Shown in pieces: positions 1 through 6,904 of a DNA stretch of 15,432 nt. The stretch covers positions 1-15,432 of the forward strand of contig JAISYA010000146.1 in the NCBI GenBank assembly GCA_031270205.1, given 5' to 3'. The notes below the pieces were generated by a model that worked only from the letters and a program-made list of their open reading frames with translations, searched no databases and was not told the DNA's origin. This DNA is from Treponema sp. (lineage in GTDB: Bacteria; Spirochaetota; Spirochaetia; Treponematales; Breznakiellaceae). Positions within the stretch are counted from its first letter, which is position 1. Each line of letters starts with the position of its first letter. Made by a program: the position numbers and the translations under genes.

Positions 1-231
1 CAGGGCGGAGCGATACGGGAGGCGGTGGAGGCGGTGCTGGAGATAAGCGAGGACGAGGTGACGCGGATGCGGGCCATAGAGCGGGAAATATTCCTGATGG
101 ACCAGGCGAGCCTCAGGGAAATTCAGTATGATAAAGGCCTCCAGGAGGGCTACCAGGCTGCCCAGGCCGAGAGCCGGGAGCAAATCCGGCAATTACAGGA
201 AGAAATCCGCCGCCTGCGCGAAGGCCGCTAA
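1..231 (+). CDS. C-terminal tail of an Rpn-type PD-(D/E)XK nuclease/transposase (5' partial)
   Basis: The reading frame is open from the first base, so this is the end of a gene that begins outside the window; the GTG at 25 is internal. The 76 visible codons end at a TAA at 229-231. The peptide is highly charged and helical (…LEISEDEVTRMRAIERE… then …GLQEGYQAAQAESREQ…) and closes in an Arg/Glu coiled coil. From memory of the family, this resembles the tail of Rpn/PD-(D/E)XK 'transposase' proteins, which are multicopy in treponemes and often end in Gly-Glu-rich coiled coils. The nuclease core is not visible, so the catalytic domain cannot be checked. The 3' end overlaps the antisense TPR frame by 119 nt, and that gene loses its TPR similarity just past this stop. 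The family assignment is moderately sure; that this is a real coding end is more secure. Confidence 0.55.
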   Translation, partial: QGGAIREAVEAVLEISEDEVTRMRAIEREIFLMDQASLREIQYDKGLQEGYQAAQAESREQIRQLQEEIRRLREGR

Positions 232-433
232 TCGCTTCTTCCATACCGGGATCGATCCGTATGGCCTCGGTGTAGTCCGCGATAGCGAGGTCATAGTGCC
301 GCTCCTTAAACCGGGCATTGCCCCGGCAAAAGTACAGCGCCGCCTGCCCGGTACAGCGCCCGGACGCTTCCATGTTCCGGGCAAACTCGCGTTCCGCCTT
401 GCCGCCCCGGTAAAAGCGCTCTCTGTTCCGCAT
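113..433 (-). pseudogene. Truncated tetratricopeptide-repeat (TPR) protein
   Basis: The frame starts at an ATG at 433, preceded on the minus strand by an AGGAG Shine-Dalgarno sequence 8 nt upstream. Residues about 30-68 form one clear TPR unit: ALYFCRGNARFKERHYDLAI then ADYTEAIRIDPG, with the usual small/aromatic pattern and the terminal DPG. TPR units are protein-protein interaction helices normally found in tandem; here similarity stops after about residue 68 (near position 230). The remaining 38 residues are simply the antisense of the Rpn-like gene end and read as low-complexity Gly/Pro/Arg sequence. I infer a TPR gene cut off by rearrangement that brought the Rpn gene end next to it. Alternatively it is a genuine single-TPR mini-protein. 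It lies downstream of the lipoprotein gene on the same strand, separated by the 438-505 repeats. Confidence 0.55.
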
Positions 434-437
434 GGTT

Positions 438-505
438 CACTCTCCTAATGCGAGGGCGGCCTCCCGCCCTAAGCCTGGGCGGCCTCCCACCCTAATGCTG
501 GGCGG
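438..505 (-). repeat. Short tandem repeat, 23-nt period, about 2.9 copies
   Basis: Read on the minus strand, units at 483-505 and 460-482 are each exactly 23 nt and differ at only a few positions; a degenerate third unit (22 nt) covers 438-459. Each begins CCGCCC and contains TTAGG. The 454-469 segment forms a perfect hairpin (GGGCGG-CCTC-CCGCCC). The degenerate unit supplies the AGGAG ribosome-binding site of the TPR gene. The repeats lie just after the lipoprotein stop codon; no T-tract follows, so a classical intrinsic terminator is not supported. Confidence 0.75.
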
Positions 506-519
506 TCCCCAGAGAGGCT

Positions 520-2016
520 TCAAGGCGCCCACGCCGGCATCCAGACCTGTGTTGTAGGGTTCCAAAGACGGGTCTCTTCCGTCGAGTTGTTGCCCCCAAA
601 ATGGACGTTGTTAACGATAAATTGCCCGCCTTTCCCTATAGTAATCTTGGAATTTGAATCTGTTCCGGCAAAAGCCGCTCCCACATTGTTGGTTGCAATC
701 TTCAGCTTTTTATTCTCAGCAATCTTCAGTGTTGAACTGCTGGCTATCATAAAGGTGTAGACCGTGGGCAGGGAATAGTCGGTCGTCACCTCCAAAAGCC
801 CTTCGACCAGGTAGTCGTACTCTTTTATGGTGAGCTTGCCGGGCGTTTTAGGTGTATGTTCCTCATTGTCTTTAAGTACCAGCAACGCGCTATCAGCCGC
901 GGTACCGACAAAAAGCGTAGCGCCCACATAGCCCTTCCCGCCGGTGTTAATGACGATGGAACCTTTGGCATTGCCCTTCCAAACCTGATGGCCGCCGTTC
1001 GCGCCCTGGTCATGGATTTCGCCGCCGCTCGTGACCGTTACCGTGCCGTTCAGCGCCATTTCCGCGCCGTTGTTTAGGATGAGTTTGCCCTGGTTCTCTA
1101 TGGTGATATTGCCGCCAAGCGCCACATTCGTGACCGCGCCGGGGTGCATGTCAAGCGTTTCCGTTAGAAGCAGGTTCGCCCCGGCGGGGACCGTGAGCGT
1201 ATCGCCGCCGGCTAAACCGAAGGGTTTCGCCATATTCACCGTCCCCGCTATGGCGTAGGAGTTTTTGGTTAAGGTTACGGAGGAGTTTGCGGCAAGCTGT
1301 AGCACTCCGTTAGCGTTTCCAGGACCGGTGACGGTCTCTGTGCCGCCCACTTTGCCGATCCCGCCGGCTTCTATCGTGAGTTTCCCCCCCGCGCCTTTCC
1401 AAAGCTGCCCGCTGCCCGCGTCGTCAATCACGCTGCCATTCTTCACCAGTACCTGCGCATTGGCCGCCAGCTTCCCGGACGCGCCGTTTGCAAGGTTCAG
1501 CACGGCGCTATGATCCAGCGTCAGCGTGGTATTCGCCGCGGCCTCGACCGTCCCGCCGCTCGCGGTATCTATGGTTACGCCCCAGAATACCGTGTTGCCC
1601 GTAACCGCTAACGTTTTGGTATCGGGAATCGTTATGGTACAATCGACCCCGTTAAGGGCGTTGACGGTCTTGCCCGCGATGGAGAGGTTGCTATCCAGCG
1701 TTAACTGCACTGCACTGTTTGCGATGTATATAGTGCCAACGGCGGGGTTTTGCAGCGCGGCAAGGAACGTATCCGCGCTTTCGACGGTTACCGCCAAACC
1801 TGAATCAGGCGCAGGCGGATTAGGCGTAGGTGTAGGATCAGGCGTAGGCGTAGGCTGATTAGGGTTTGTGGGAGTGGGAGTGGTACTCTCATCATTCTCC
1901 TCCCCATACGTGAAGATCACGCCGGAACCGGCGGGACTCTCACAGGCCGCTGTCATCAGCAACGCGGCCAGAGCCAGCATGAAAAAGGCAATAGCGGGCA
2001 GAATCTTTCGGTTCAT
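520..2016 (-). CDS. Surface lipoprotein with Thr/Pro linker and beta-helix-like repeats
   Basis: An upstream ATG at 2142 exists, but the start at 2016 is preferred because it opens directly on a type II signal peptide: MNRK, a hydrophobic stretch, then lipobox M-T-A-A-C with the lipidated Cys at residue 25. The mature 498-residue protein continues with a Thr/Pro-rich spacer (about 46-70) and a long Gly/Asn/Ala/Thr/Val region with short beta-strand repeats. Two blocks look like an internal duplication: 190-224 (…VIDDAGSGQLWKG…IEAGGIGKVG) and 329-365 (…EIHDQGANGGHQVWKG…INTGGKGYVG). The composition suggests a right-handed parallel beta-helix, as in many bacterial surface proteins; this is inference. 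It would be anchored to a membrane, probably facing outward. It lies 122 nt downstream of the cyclase-like gene, with its own promoter at 2024-2052. No enzyme function can be assigned. Confidence 0.8.
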   Translation of the reverse strand: MNRKILPAIAFFMLALAALLMTAACESPAGSGVIFTYGEENDESTTPTPTNPNQPTPTPDPTPTPNPPAPDSGLAVTVESADTFLAALQNPAVGTIYIANSAVQLTLDSNLSIAGKTVNALNGVDCTITIPDTKTLAVTGNTVFWGVTIDTASGGTVEAAANTTLTLDHSAVLNLANGASGKLAANAQVLVKNGSVIDDAGSGQLWKGAGGKLTIEAGGIGKVGGTETVTGPGNANGVLQLAANSSVTLTKNSYAIAGTVNMAKPFGLAGGDTLTVPAGANLLLTETLDMHPGAVTNVALGGNITIENQGKLILNNGAEMALNGTVTVTSGGEIHDQGANGGHQVWKGNAKGSIVINTGGKGYVGATLFVGTAADSALLVLKDNEEHTPKTPGKLTIKEYDYLVEGLLEVTTDYSLPTVYTFMIASSSTLKIAENKKLKIATNNVGAAFAGTDSNSKITIGKGGQFIVNNVHFGGNNSTEETRLWNPTTQVWMPAWAP

Positions 2017-2023
2017 ATAAATC

Positions 2024-2052
2024 AGTATAGTGCAGTTTAGGCCGGCGGTCAT
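2024..2052 (-). promoter_or_regulatory. Sigma-70-type promoter of the lipoprotein gene
   Basis: On the minus strand, a -10 box TATACT (2024-2029) is separated by 17 nt from ATGACC (2047-2052), which matches four of six bases of TTGACA. The ATG at 2016 lies only 7 nt after the -10 box and there is no Shine-Dalgarno sequence, so the transcript may begin at or next to the start codon. Confidence 0.5.
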
Positions 2053-2138
2053 GGTTGGGCGGAATTTGCGGGAATGAGCGATAGGGAATGACGAGGGAGC
2101 TTCTTCCCGTTGTTCAGTATTCCCTGTCCGGTCTGTGG

Positions 2139-4409
2139 TCATCCCGAATTCGGATGCGCAGCGGTCGAAAGTTCGTACATATCCATACCGCCGGATTCCC
2201 TCGTCTTTATCTTCCGCGCCGGGCTTTTCAGTTCTTTATGCACCTCGGCGCTGATGAGCGCGGGGATATTGCGGCGGGCGGCCAGGGCGGAGAGGAAACG
2301 GGCGCGGACAAGCGGGCGGCCGTTGGCTGTGTAACCGGTCTCCGCGGACCAGGAAAAAGCGCATTCCCCATAGTCGATGCCGAAGCGCCACGCGGCAAAC
2401 GGAGTCTTGCCCGCGGTTTCCGTCCCCAGGAGGGCGGCGGCGGTTTCGGCGGCTCTAAGCGCCGGGTGGCCGCGGGTTTTGGCCCGCCGCAGGCAAATCC
2501 GCTCAAGCGGCGAGCCGAAACAGGCCAGTACCGTGTCTCCCTCAAACGCGACGACCACCGCCCCGGCCTGTTTGAAAGCCCCGGCCGCGGCGTTTCTGAA
2601 TTCCGCCGCGGAGCGCCGCGCCCGGGCGGGAGGATCTTTGTCCTCATGGCTGTACAGGCCGGGGTTTTTGACGGCAAGCACAGCCGCCGCCACGGTGTTG
2701 ATTTCAGACAGCAGGGGCCGGCCCGCGCGGACAAGCTCTTTCAGGCAGGCTTTGTTCACCGCGGGCCCGTAGGCGTAACGGAAACGCCGCGTACCCCGGC
2801 GTATAATCACCAGCCTCGCGATAAAAATAACGAGCGTACCCGCGGCGCAGGAACCGGCGGAGATGAACGGGTCTATCCAGTAAGCGGAAATGATAAAAGC
2901 CCAGGCGAAACCGGCGGCGCACAGGAGCGCGGCGGCAAGGCCCATAAGGAGCGCCGCTGCGGGCCGCAGGGCGTGTACGCAAATGAGCATGACAACGGCC
3001 GAGGAAAGCGGCCAGATAACAGCGCAGCGGCGCCGGGCGGGAATGATATGGCTGCCGGTCAAGAGGGCGTTGGCAAGCAGGGCTGATGTTTCCACCGGGC
3101 CGTCTCCCCCGGAGGGCGCGCCCATTATGCACAGGGAGGAGACGAGGGTTTCGGCCAGCAGGCCGCGGCTTTCGGCCAGCAGGCGGCGCTGTTCCCGCAT
3201 GGCGGCAAAGCAGCGAATCAATTCGTCGCGGAGCCCGCGCAGTTTGACCAGCCCCTCCTCCGCCAGCTGCTCGGTAGCGATAATTTCCTCGTAGCCGCCG
3301 ACCAGGGCCGTTTCCGCCGGGCCGTAGAGAAACTCGTCCAGGCCGGCAAGGTATTCGGCGCGGGCCGCGAGCCATGCGGCCTGTTTCCCCGCGTCCGGCG
3401 CTTCCAGCAGCGCTTCCCGCAGGCTTGCCGCGTAATCATGGAGGAAGAGCGGTATCCGCTCAGGTATGGTCCGCGAATAGACGCCGAGCGCTTCGGCATC
3501 CCGCAACAAGCGCGCCATGGCCCGGTCCGCCGCCTCGTATTCCCGAAAACGCTCCAGCCCCAGGCGGCGGAAACCTTCGGTAAGCGTCCGGGGCTTGTCG
3601 ATAAGGATGTTTCCGTCCCGGTCAAGGAAGATTCGCGTTTCAGCGCCGCCTCTTTGCCGGTTTACCAGCGCCGGCCCGTCCCCGGCCTGCTCAACAAACG
3701 ATTCTTCCCAGCGGGATTTAAGGCTCCGGTACACAATGTGCTCAATGGCGTCTTCGCCGCTTAACAAAGGGGCGATGCGCCTGAACTTTCCGTCGCCGTC
3801 CGCCCGGGGGCGGGCGTACCAGGGAAGGGCCTCTCCGGTTCCGGGGCGAAGGTCCTTCGCCTCCAGCATTGCGCCGAACGCCGCGGCGGCCCGGGCCGCC
3901 TGCAGCGAAACGGCCTCGTCCTGCCGGATAAGGGCAGCGGAAAGGCGGTCCCTGCCCCTTTCAGCCAGTTCCACCAGATTTTCCACATAAGCGGCCGACT
4001 CCGAGGGCGGCACGGAACCGAGCCGGATTGCTTCAAAAAGGTTGCGGATATTTCTCCCCAGCAGGTCGTACTCGTCATTAAAACGCCGCCGTATCTCCTC
4101 ATCACTCGCCGTTCTTCCTGAGTAATACCCCAGCGCCGGAACCTCCACAATGAGGCCGGACGCGCCCAGTTCATTCAGGGCCATGAGCACGGTAAAAATA
4201 TCGCCGGCTTCCACCAGCTCGCCGGTATCAATAAGGGCGATTTCCCTGGAAACCGGCGGGTCGGCGCGCCTGTCCCGCAGAAAATCGTACAGCGGCCCCA
4301 GACGCGGTCCGGCGAGGAAATAGTGCAACAGCGCCGCCGTCCCCGCCGCGGTACAAAGCGCGGCAAGCAGTATCAAAAGGGATTGTTTTCGGGAAATAAA
4401 AGCCGACAT
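2139..4409 (-). CDS. CHASE2-like sensor protein with degenerate class III adenylate cyclase domain
   Basis: The open frame reaches 4679, but the first 90 codons are low-complexity Arg/Pro/Ala; the ATG at 4409 directly precedes a membrane segment, giving 756 residues. Layout: TM helix about 10-31; a large probably periplasmic region 35-455 beginning like CHASE2 (YDFLRDRRADPPVSREIALI); three or four TM helices about 463-537; a C-terminal cyclase homology domain about 573-745. Class III cyclases make cAMP/cGMP using two metal-binding Asp plus Asn/Arg near the C-terminus. The second Asp is kept in GDTVLACFGSP (D625), but the segment matching FADIRGFT reads VLAVKNPGLYS, so the first Asp appears to be Val580. 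The usual NLAAR motif reads VRARFLS. I infer an inactive or regulatory pseudo-cyclase. CHASE2 plus cyclase is a known architecture; the very long sensor insert is unusual. Confidence 0.72.
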   Translation of the reverse strand: MSAFISRKQSLLILLAALCTAAGTAALLHYFLAGPRLGPLYDFLRDRRADPPVSREIALIDTGELVEAGDIFTVLMALNELGASGLIVEVPALGYYSGRTASDEEIRRRFNDEYDLLGRNIRNLFEAIRLGSVPPSESAAYVENLVELAERGRDRLSAALIRQDEAVSLQAARAAAAFGAMLEAKDLRPGTGEALPWYARPRADGDGKFRRIAPLLSGEDAIEHIVYRSLKSRWEESFVEQAGDGPALVNRQRGGAETRIFLDRDGNILIDKPRTLTEGFRRLGLERFREYEAADRAMARLLRDAEALGVYSRTIPERIPLFLHDYAASLREALLEAPDAGKQAAWLAARAEYLAGLDEFLYGPAETALVGGYEEIIATEQLAEEGLVKLRGLRDELIRCFAAMREQRRLLAESRGLLAETLVSSLCIMGAPSGGDGPVETSALLANALLTGSHIIPARRRCAVIWPLSSAVVMLICVHALRPAAALLMGLAAALLCAAGFAWAFIISAYWIDPFISAGSCAAGTLVIFIARLVIIRRGTRRFRYAYGPAVNKACLKELVRAGRPLLSEINTVAAAVLAVKNPGLYSHEDKDPPARARRSAAEFRNAAAGAFKQAGAVVVAFEGDTVLACFGSPLERICLRRAKTRGHPALRAAETAAALLGTETAGKTPFAAWRFGIDYGECAFSWSAETGYTANGRPLVRARFLSALAARRNIPALISAEVHKELKSPARKIKTRESGGMDMYELSTAAHPNSG

Positions 4410-4699
4410 GTATTCTCTGATTTTCGGCTGATTCGGGCCCTGTTTTGAGAGGAGAATCACTGTCCGCACGAACCACCCACGAACCACACCGATGAAAATT
4501 GCGGGGGGGCATCGGCGTTTGCTTTTTTTGATTGGCGCATACGGTGCGGGCGGCATACGGTGCGGCGCTATAAGCGCGGGCCGCGCGGGAAACACCCGCC
4601 ACAGGCCGCGCGCGCAGGCGCTGGTATCCGCGGTATCCCGTTCCCTGCGCTGATCCCGCCCTGTTCCGCCTTGCCGCAAGGGCGATTAATCCCCTTCAA
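4410..4699. other. Gene-poor leader region with two short direct repeats
   Basis: No convincing gene is seen. The cyclase frame is open across it but reads as Arg/Pro/Ala-rich sequence without domain character. Two short direct repeats occur: CACGAACCAC at 4467-4476 and 4478-4487 (11-nt period), and GCATACGGTGCGG at 4537-4549 and 4553-4565 (16-nt period). The promoter of the cyclase-like gene should lie here, but no box pair stands out. Confidence 0.45.
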
Positions 4700-5182
4700 T
4701 ACAGCCTATGTCGATCCCACAACATAGCTTATGTCGATCCATCCACATAGCCTATGTCGATCCACCCATATAGGCTATGTCGATCCATCCACATAGCCTA
4801 TGTCGATCCCGCAACATAGCCTATGTCGATCCACCCACATAGCCTATGTCGATCCACCCACATAGCCTATGTCGATCCATCCACATAGCCTATGTCGATC
4901 CCACAACATAGGCTATGTCGATCTCACAACATAGCTTATGTCGATCCATCCACATAGCCTATGTCGATCCCAAAACATAGGCTATGTCGATCCCACAACA
5001 TAGGCTATGTCGATCCATCTACATAGCCTATGTCGATCCCGCAACATAGCCTATGTCGATCCTGCAACATAGCTTATGTCGATCCATCCACATAGCTTAT
5101 GTCGATCCCGCAACATAGCCTATGTCGATCCCGCAACATAGCTTATGTCGATCCCACAACATAGGCTATGTCGATCCCGCAA
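4700..5182. repeat. Array of 21 tandem 23-bp units, each with a palindrome and a GATC site
   Basis: The array is exactly 21 x 23 = 483 bp with no length variation. Each unit is an 18-nt core, CATAGCCTATGTCGATCC or close variants, followed by a 5-nt variable tail. Every tail ends in A, so the core gives a 13-bp dyad ACATAG-S-CTATGT. Core centres are CC in 11 units, GC in 5 (the same dyad flipped) and CT in 5; unit 1 (TACAG) and unit 4 (TATAG) have damaged left arms. The tails fall into two classes: AYCYA (9 units: 2, 3, 4, 6, 7, 8, 11, 14, 17) and a class resembling YRCAA (12 units). The first class dominates the left end, the second the right. Every unit contains GATC. The period is not a multiple of three and there is no spacer/repeat alternation, so it is neither coding nor CRISPR. 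It lies between divergent genes. Its function is unknown; multi-operator or iteron-like binding, or a simple minisatellite, are possible. Confidence 0.97.
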
Positions 5183-5324
5183 CGCTTATAATCGAGGACT
5201 ATCAGCGGTCAGCGGGTACATTTCTGAGTATGGTAGTGGCGCGCGGATTGCAAGTAAACGCCGATGCCCTGTGCGGGGGTTCCCTTACCTTGCAAATTTC
5301 CCAATCAACTGCTCATAATAAGCA
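5183..5324 (+). promoter_or_regulatory. Upstream region and candidate promoter of the FliL-like gene
   Basis: A TATAAT occurs at 5187-5192 directly at the end of the repeat array, but lacks a good -35 box. Closer to the gene, TTGCAA (5290-5295) is separated by 18 nt from CATAAT (5314-5319), whose last base is only 5 nt from the ATG at 5325. There is no Shine-Dalgarno sequence. If this promoter is used, the mRNA would be leaderless. Otherwise I see nothing in this stretch. Confidence 0.4.
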
Positions 5325-5837
5325 ATGAAGCGAATATTGCCCCCCCGCAGCAGAGGGAAGATCATCGTATGCCGCGTTATGTTCCTGTTGATCCTGGTCC
5401 TGTCGGGCCTCCTCGCCGCCGGCACGCTATACGCGTTTCTCCGCCCCGCCGGTTCCGGCCCCCTGTTCCGAATCGGCGGCGGCGAATCCGCCAGGACCGC
5501 CGCCGGTGACACCAGCGGCGGCGCGGTCAGCGTGTTTACCGGCATCGGGCGCCTTAGAATCCCCCTTGCGGGCGGGTCTCCCGTGCCGGCCACAATGGTG
5601 CTCTCCATTGCTTTTCCCTACCCTCCCGAAGACCGGGCCTTTACCGAGGAGCTGGCCTCCAAAGTCGGGGATTTCAGAACCATCGCCATAGAATATTTTG
5701 CATCCCTTCCCGCCGAACAAGCGATCAACCCGGACGAGAATGCCGCCAAAAGCGAAATTCTCCGGCGCTACAACGCAAGCCTGCGTCTGGGGAAGATCGA
5801 AGCGCTCTATTTCAGTGACTTGATGGTACTCGAGTAA
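5325..5837 (+). CDS. FliL-like flagellar basal-body/stator-associated membrane protein
   Basis: The 170-residue product has a basic N-terminus (MKRILPPRSRGKIIV), one TM helix at about 17-39, a Gly/Ser/Ala-rich linker, and a C-terminal domain of about 85 residues. That domain has the FliL pattern: a beta-strand opener (MVLSIAFPYPPEDRAFTEEL), a helix around DFRTIAIEYFAS, a PDENAAKSEILRRYNASL segment, and the closing strand LGKIEALYFSDLMVLE. Known FliL proteins are single-pass inner-membrane proteins that surround the stator units and tune torque. Spirochetes normally encode fliL beside motAB; no stator genes are next to this copy, so it may be a paralogue. The family call rests on pattern similarity, hence no gene symbol. 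No Shine-Dalgarno sequence precedes the ATG. The gene is divergent from the cyclase-like gene across the 23-bp array. Confidence 0.65.
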   Translation: MKRILPPRSRGKIIVCRVMFLLILVLSGLLAAGTLYAFLRPAGSGPLFRIGGGESARTAAGDTSGGAVSVFTGIGRLRIPLAGGSPVPATMVLSIAFPYPPEDRAFTEELASKVGDFRTIAIEYFASLPAEQAINPDENAAKSEILRRYNASLRLGKIEALYFSDLMVLE

Positions 5838-5917
5838 CGGCAGCCGCGCGGTCTACCGCATATAGCGGCGCTCACCGGGCCGCTGTGCAACCTTCCGGCA
5901 AATTCCAGGTCAAAATA

Positions 5918-5946
5918 TGGACGAAAGAGAGAAAAGCGTATACAAT
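5918..5946 (+). promoter_or_regulatory. Candidate promoter of the ECF sigma operon
   Basis: TGGACG (5918-5923, four of six matches to TTGACA) is followed after 17 nt by TACAAT (5941-5946). The expected transcript would start near 5953 and carry an AAAGGAG Shine-Dalgarno sequence (5966-5972) 9 nt before the ATG at 5982. The interval 5838-5917 shows only short inverted repeats without a T-tract. Confidence 0.45.
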
Positions 5947-5981
5947 TTAGGTAACATTGGCAATGAAAGGAGCCGGTTTTA

Positions 5982-6323
5982 ATGGAGCAAATCTCTTCTT
6001 CCGCGGCCCAGGTTATTATCGCGGTTATTCCCATTGTGGGAATTGTGATGAGTGCGGTGGTGGCTTTTTTCTATCTGCTCTGGAATCACCGCCGCAGGAC
6101 CCTGCTTATCAAGGCCGGACATTATAACCGGCCCGAGTTTGATCTGCTTTCGTTCAGCCTGCTTGCCGGTTTGCTGCTGGGCAGTGTCGGCGTCGCGTTA
6201 ACCGTATTGCTGCTCATAGTGGAGGGGGCGTCCTATGGGGTGTTGGGGGGGATTATCCCCCTGTCCATGGGAATCGGCCTTCTGGTCTATTATGGAATAA
6301 GACGTAGCGACAGGGCTAAATGA
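5982..6323 (+). CDS. Small multi-pass membrane protein of the ECF sigma operon
   Basis: The 113-residue protein has three likely TM helices (about 10-34, 55-79 and 83-105). A short basic loop (NHRRRTLLIKAGHYNRPEFD) sits between the first two and a charged tail (RRSDRAK) at the end. A strong AAAGGAG ribosome-binding site fixes the start. Its TGA overlaps the ATG of the sigma factor (ATGA at 6320-6323), so the two are translationally coupled. I do not recognise a named family with confidence. The coupling suggests a role in the same envelope-sensing circuit, for example as an auxiliary membrane component, but this is inference only. Confidence 0.8.
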   Translation: MEQISSSAAQVIIAVIPIVGIVMSAVVAFFYLLWNHRRRTLLIKAGHYNRPEFDLLSFSLLAGLLLGSVGVALTVLLLIVEGASYGVLGGIIPLSMGIGLLVYYGIRRSDRAK

Positions 6324-6892
6324 GTTATAATGCCCCGGAGGGGGACGTTGACGATCAGTTGATCGTAGGCCAGGTTGTCTCAGGGCAGAAGGATTTATTC
6401 AGGATGCTGGTGCGGCGGCACGAGCGGGCGGTGTACGGAATGGGTATGGGCTTTTTTCATAACGCCGATGACGCCTCTGATTTTACCCAGGATGTTTTTA
6501 TCAAAGCCTACCGGAACCTTCCCCGTTTTGAGGGGCGTTCCCGCTTTTCAACCTGGCTGTACCGGATCGCCTACAATACGGCGGTCAACGGGGTAACGAG
6601 GAACAGGGAATACCACAGTCTGGCCGAAGAGGAACAGACCGGCGCGCTGACCGGCGAGGAAGATTCCCCGGAACGGATTCTGCTCCGCAAGGCGGCCAGG
6701 GAGGCGGTACTGGAAGCCCTGGAGGAGCTTCCCGATCGCTACCGGTTATGCGTGGATATGTTTTTTTTCTACCAGCGTTCCTATCAGGAGATTGAGGAGA
6801 TTACCGGAATTCCGGTGAACACGATCAAGTCTCATGTGTTCAGGGCGAAGAAGCTGCTGCGGGAAAAACTTGAGGGGATAGATTGGAATTAA
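6320..6892 (+). CDS. ECF-type RNA polymerase sigma factor (RpoE-like)
   Basis: The 190-residue product has the two-domain layout of group 4 sigma factors. Region 2 is at about 25-95: LVRRHERAVYGMGMGFFHNA, then DDASDFTQDVFIKAYRNL and RFSTWLYRIAYNTAVN. A linker carries EEEQTGALTGEEDSPER, and region 4 is at about 125-185 (LEELPDRYRLCVDMFFFYQR, YQEIEEITGIPVNTIKSHVF, RAKKLLREKL). Region 2 melts and binds the -10 element; the helix-turn-helix in region 4 binds the -35 element. The gene overlaps the upstream membrane protein by 4 nt and is followed after 12 nt by an anti-sigma gene, the usual arrangement for a sigma factor held inactive at the membrane. Autoregulation is common in this family, but I did not identify a duplicated ECF-type promoter. 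Confidence 0.95.
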   Translation: MSYNAPEGDVDDQLIVGQVVSGQKDLFRMLVRRHERAVYGMGMGFFHNADDASDFTQDVFIKAYRNLPRFEGRSRFSTWLYRIAYNTAVNGVTRNREYHSLAEEEQTGALTGEEDSPERILLRKAAREAVLEALEELPDRYRLCVDMFFFYQRSYQEIEEITGIPVNTIKSHVFRAKKLLREKLEGIDWN

Positions 6893-6904
6893 AAGGGGGG
6901 TATT

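Noticed and set aside
241..264. Palindrome around GGATCGATCC just after the Rpn-like stop, possible terminator
   Set aside because: It is explained by TPR codons for the common Ile-Arg-Ile-Asp-Pro-Gly-Met run, the arms are offset by 2 nt, and no T-tract follows.
2088..3086. Long plus-strand frame antisense to the cyclase-like gene
   Set aside because: It is a GC-rich shadow frame with no domain character; the minus-strand frame has clear membrane and cyclase features.
4410..4679. N-terminal extension of the cyclase-like protein to 4679
   Set aside because: It is a low-complexity Arg/Pro/Ala translation containing short direct repeats; the ATG at 4409 leads straight into the first membrane helix.
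4700..5182. CRISPR array
   Set aside because: Units are directly adjacent at 23 bp with only 5 variable positions; there are no unique spacers of 25-40 nt and no cas genes in the window.
5122..5328. Open frame running out of the repeat array
   Set aside because: It begins within repeat units whose 23-nt period shifts frame each copy, has no ribosome-binding site and no recognisable product.
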